Shown piece by piece: positions 38,230 to 38,799 of a DNA stretch of 38,799 bases; the stretch's first letter is position 1, and the number at the start of each line of letters is the position of its first letter. The stretch is from Bacteroidales bacterium. GTDB lineage: Bacteria > Bacteroidota > Bacteroidia > Bacteroidales > UBA12170. The translations under genes were made by a program, and so were the position numbers. The stretch lies in NCBI GenBank assembly GCA_016744655.1, contig JADGDY010000027.1:1-38799 (forward strand). Direction: 5' to 3'. The notes beneath the pieces were generated by a model. That model saw only the letters and a program-made list of their open reading frames with translations. It ran no database searches and was not told the origin of the DNA.

Positions 38230-38799
38230 TTATTTTTTCGAAAAAAGATTATATTTAAAAATGCAATATATGGCATGGAAGCCATCTTTGTAGCTTATCT
38301 TCTTGCCATCGGCATATGTACGTCCATGATAGGAGATTCCTACCTCATATATTTTTATATTTGGAACTCTTGAAATTTTTGCAGTAATTTCGGGCTCTAT
38401 ACCGAACCTTTTTTCTTTAATATTTATGTTTTTTAGAATGTCGGTTCTTATCATTTTATAGCAGGTTTCCATATCTGTTAAATTCAGATTGGTAAACATA
38501 TTTGATAAGAAGGTTAGAAACTTATTACCTATGGTGTGCCAGAAGAATAAAATTCTGTGGGGATTGGACCCCATAAATCTAGAGCCATAAACAACATCAG
38601 CATCTGTATAATAAACAGGTTCTAATAAATCATTATATTCTTGAGGATTGTATTCTAAATCTGCGTCTTGTATGATAATATATTCCCCAGTAGCATGTGA
38701 AAATCCCACCTGCAAAGCTGCTCCTTTTCCTTGGTTTTTATCCTGATTAAATAATTGAATATCTAATTCTTTATGTTCCGAGATATAGGACTCTATAGC
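38230..38799 (-). CDS. GT2 family glycosyltransferase (dolichyl-phosphate mannose synthase-like), 5' end cut off
   Basis: A minus-strand frame open to the right edge; 189 residues are visible. The visible start [17 protein letters not shown] is already inside the domain, so the true start lies beyond 38799. The family core is plain: [31 protein letters not shown], with the DAD metal/nucleotide-binding motif, then the acceptor region [10 protein letters not shown] and [10 protein letters not shown]. No C-terminal membrane segments are present, unlike longer DPM1-like enzymes. It would make a polyprenyl-phosphate sugar from a nucleotide sugar. It is operonic with the downstream GT-C-like membrane protein (five bases). 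Confidence 0.85.
   Translation of the reverse strand, partial: AIESYISEHKELDIQLFNQDKNQGKGAALQVGFSHATGEYIIIQDADLEYNPQEYNDLLEPVYYTDADVVYGSRFMGSNPHRILFFWHTIGNKFLTFLSNMFTNLNLTDMETCYKMIRTDILKNINIKEKRFGIEPEITAKISRVPNIKIYEVGISYHGRTYADGKKISYKDGFHAIYCIFKYNLFSKK

Noticed and set aside
1-38799. CRISPR array, tRNA, rRNA, insertion sequence or prophage
   Set aside because: No regularly spaced repeats, no tRNA cloverleaf, no rRNA-like stretch, and no transposase or integrase frame were seen on either strand.

Overview
The window is chromosomal DNA of a low-GC member of the Bacteroidota. The signs are recurring promoter -7 elements of the form TAnnTTTG, weak or absent Shine-Dalgarno sequences at most genes, lipoprotein and Sec signals ending in -SSC or -AQ, a PNGase F relative, a FusA2-type EF-G paralogue, and the gene order acpP-fabF-rnc. 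I cannot name a genus. I see no rRNA, tRNA, CRISPR array, prophage or insertion sequence. The gene content is mostly housekeeping and envelope functions.

Layout. 1-3.1 kb: two thioredoxin-fold secreted proteins in tandem, a small outer-membrane barrel and a fused double-ATPase of the oligopeptide ABC type. 3.1-9.3 kb: comF, a near-perfect bidirectional terminator, an M3 metallopeptidase lipoprotein, a small orphan ORF, then an operon of a secreted pentapeptide-repeat protein and a papain-like cysteine protease lipoprotein. 9.3-13 kb: a 56-residue protein gene directly behind a sulfide:quinone oxidoreductase-like flavoprotein, a MATE exporter and an 83-residue tandem rubredoxin-like protein. 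13-16.5 kb: a PfkB/adenosine-type kinase and an EF-G2 paralogue without the catalytic His of the DxxGH motif. 16.5-20.2 kb: a membrane-protein pseudogene with one in-frame TGA, an S4-domain RNA-binding protein and phosphatidylserine decarboxylase with face-to-face promoters, lipA, lipB and ybaB. 20.3-24.8 kb: an operon of YfiR-family protein, TonB-dependent receptor and HAMP histidine kinase, probably a trans-envelope signalling module. 24.8-27.6 kb: a thioredoxin-like protein, an AAA ATPase whose promoter carries a nested palindromic array, and a nitronate monooxygenase-like flavoprotein. 27.7-33.7 kb: a PNGase F-like secreted protein with altered active-site positions, then a MacA-like adaptor, a MacB-like permease without ATPase and a TolC-like channel. 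33.7-38.8 kb: rnc, fabF and acpP, then purN, then a membrane protein of glycosyltransferase-39/87 character and a GT2 glycosyltransferase cut by the window edge.

The strongest leads for new biology are the YfiR-receptor-kinase module, the palindromic array in front of the AAA ATPase, the PNGase F relative with lost catalytic residues, the unnamed small gene behind the flavoprotein, and the tandem rubredoxin-like protein. Several genes start with TTG or GTG. In at least three places the longest-ORF TTG start is really the last three bases of a TAnnTTTG promoter, so the starts were moved downstream.
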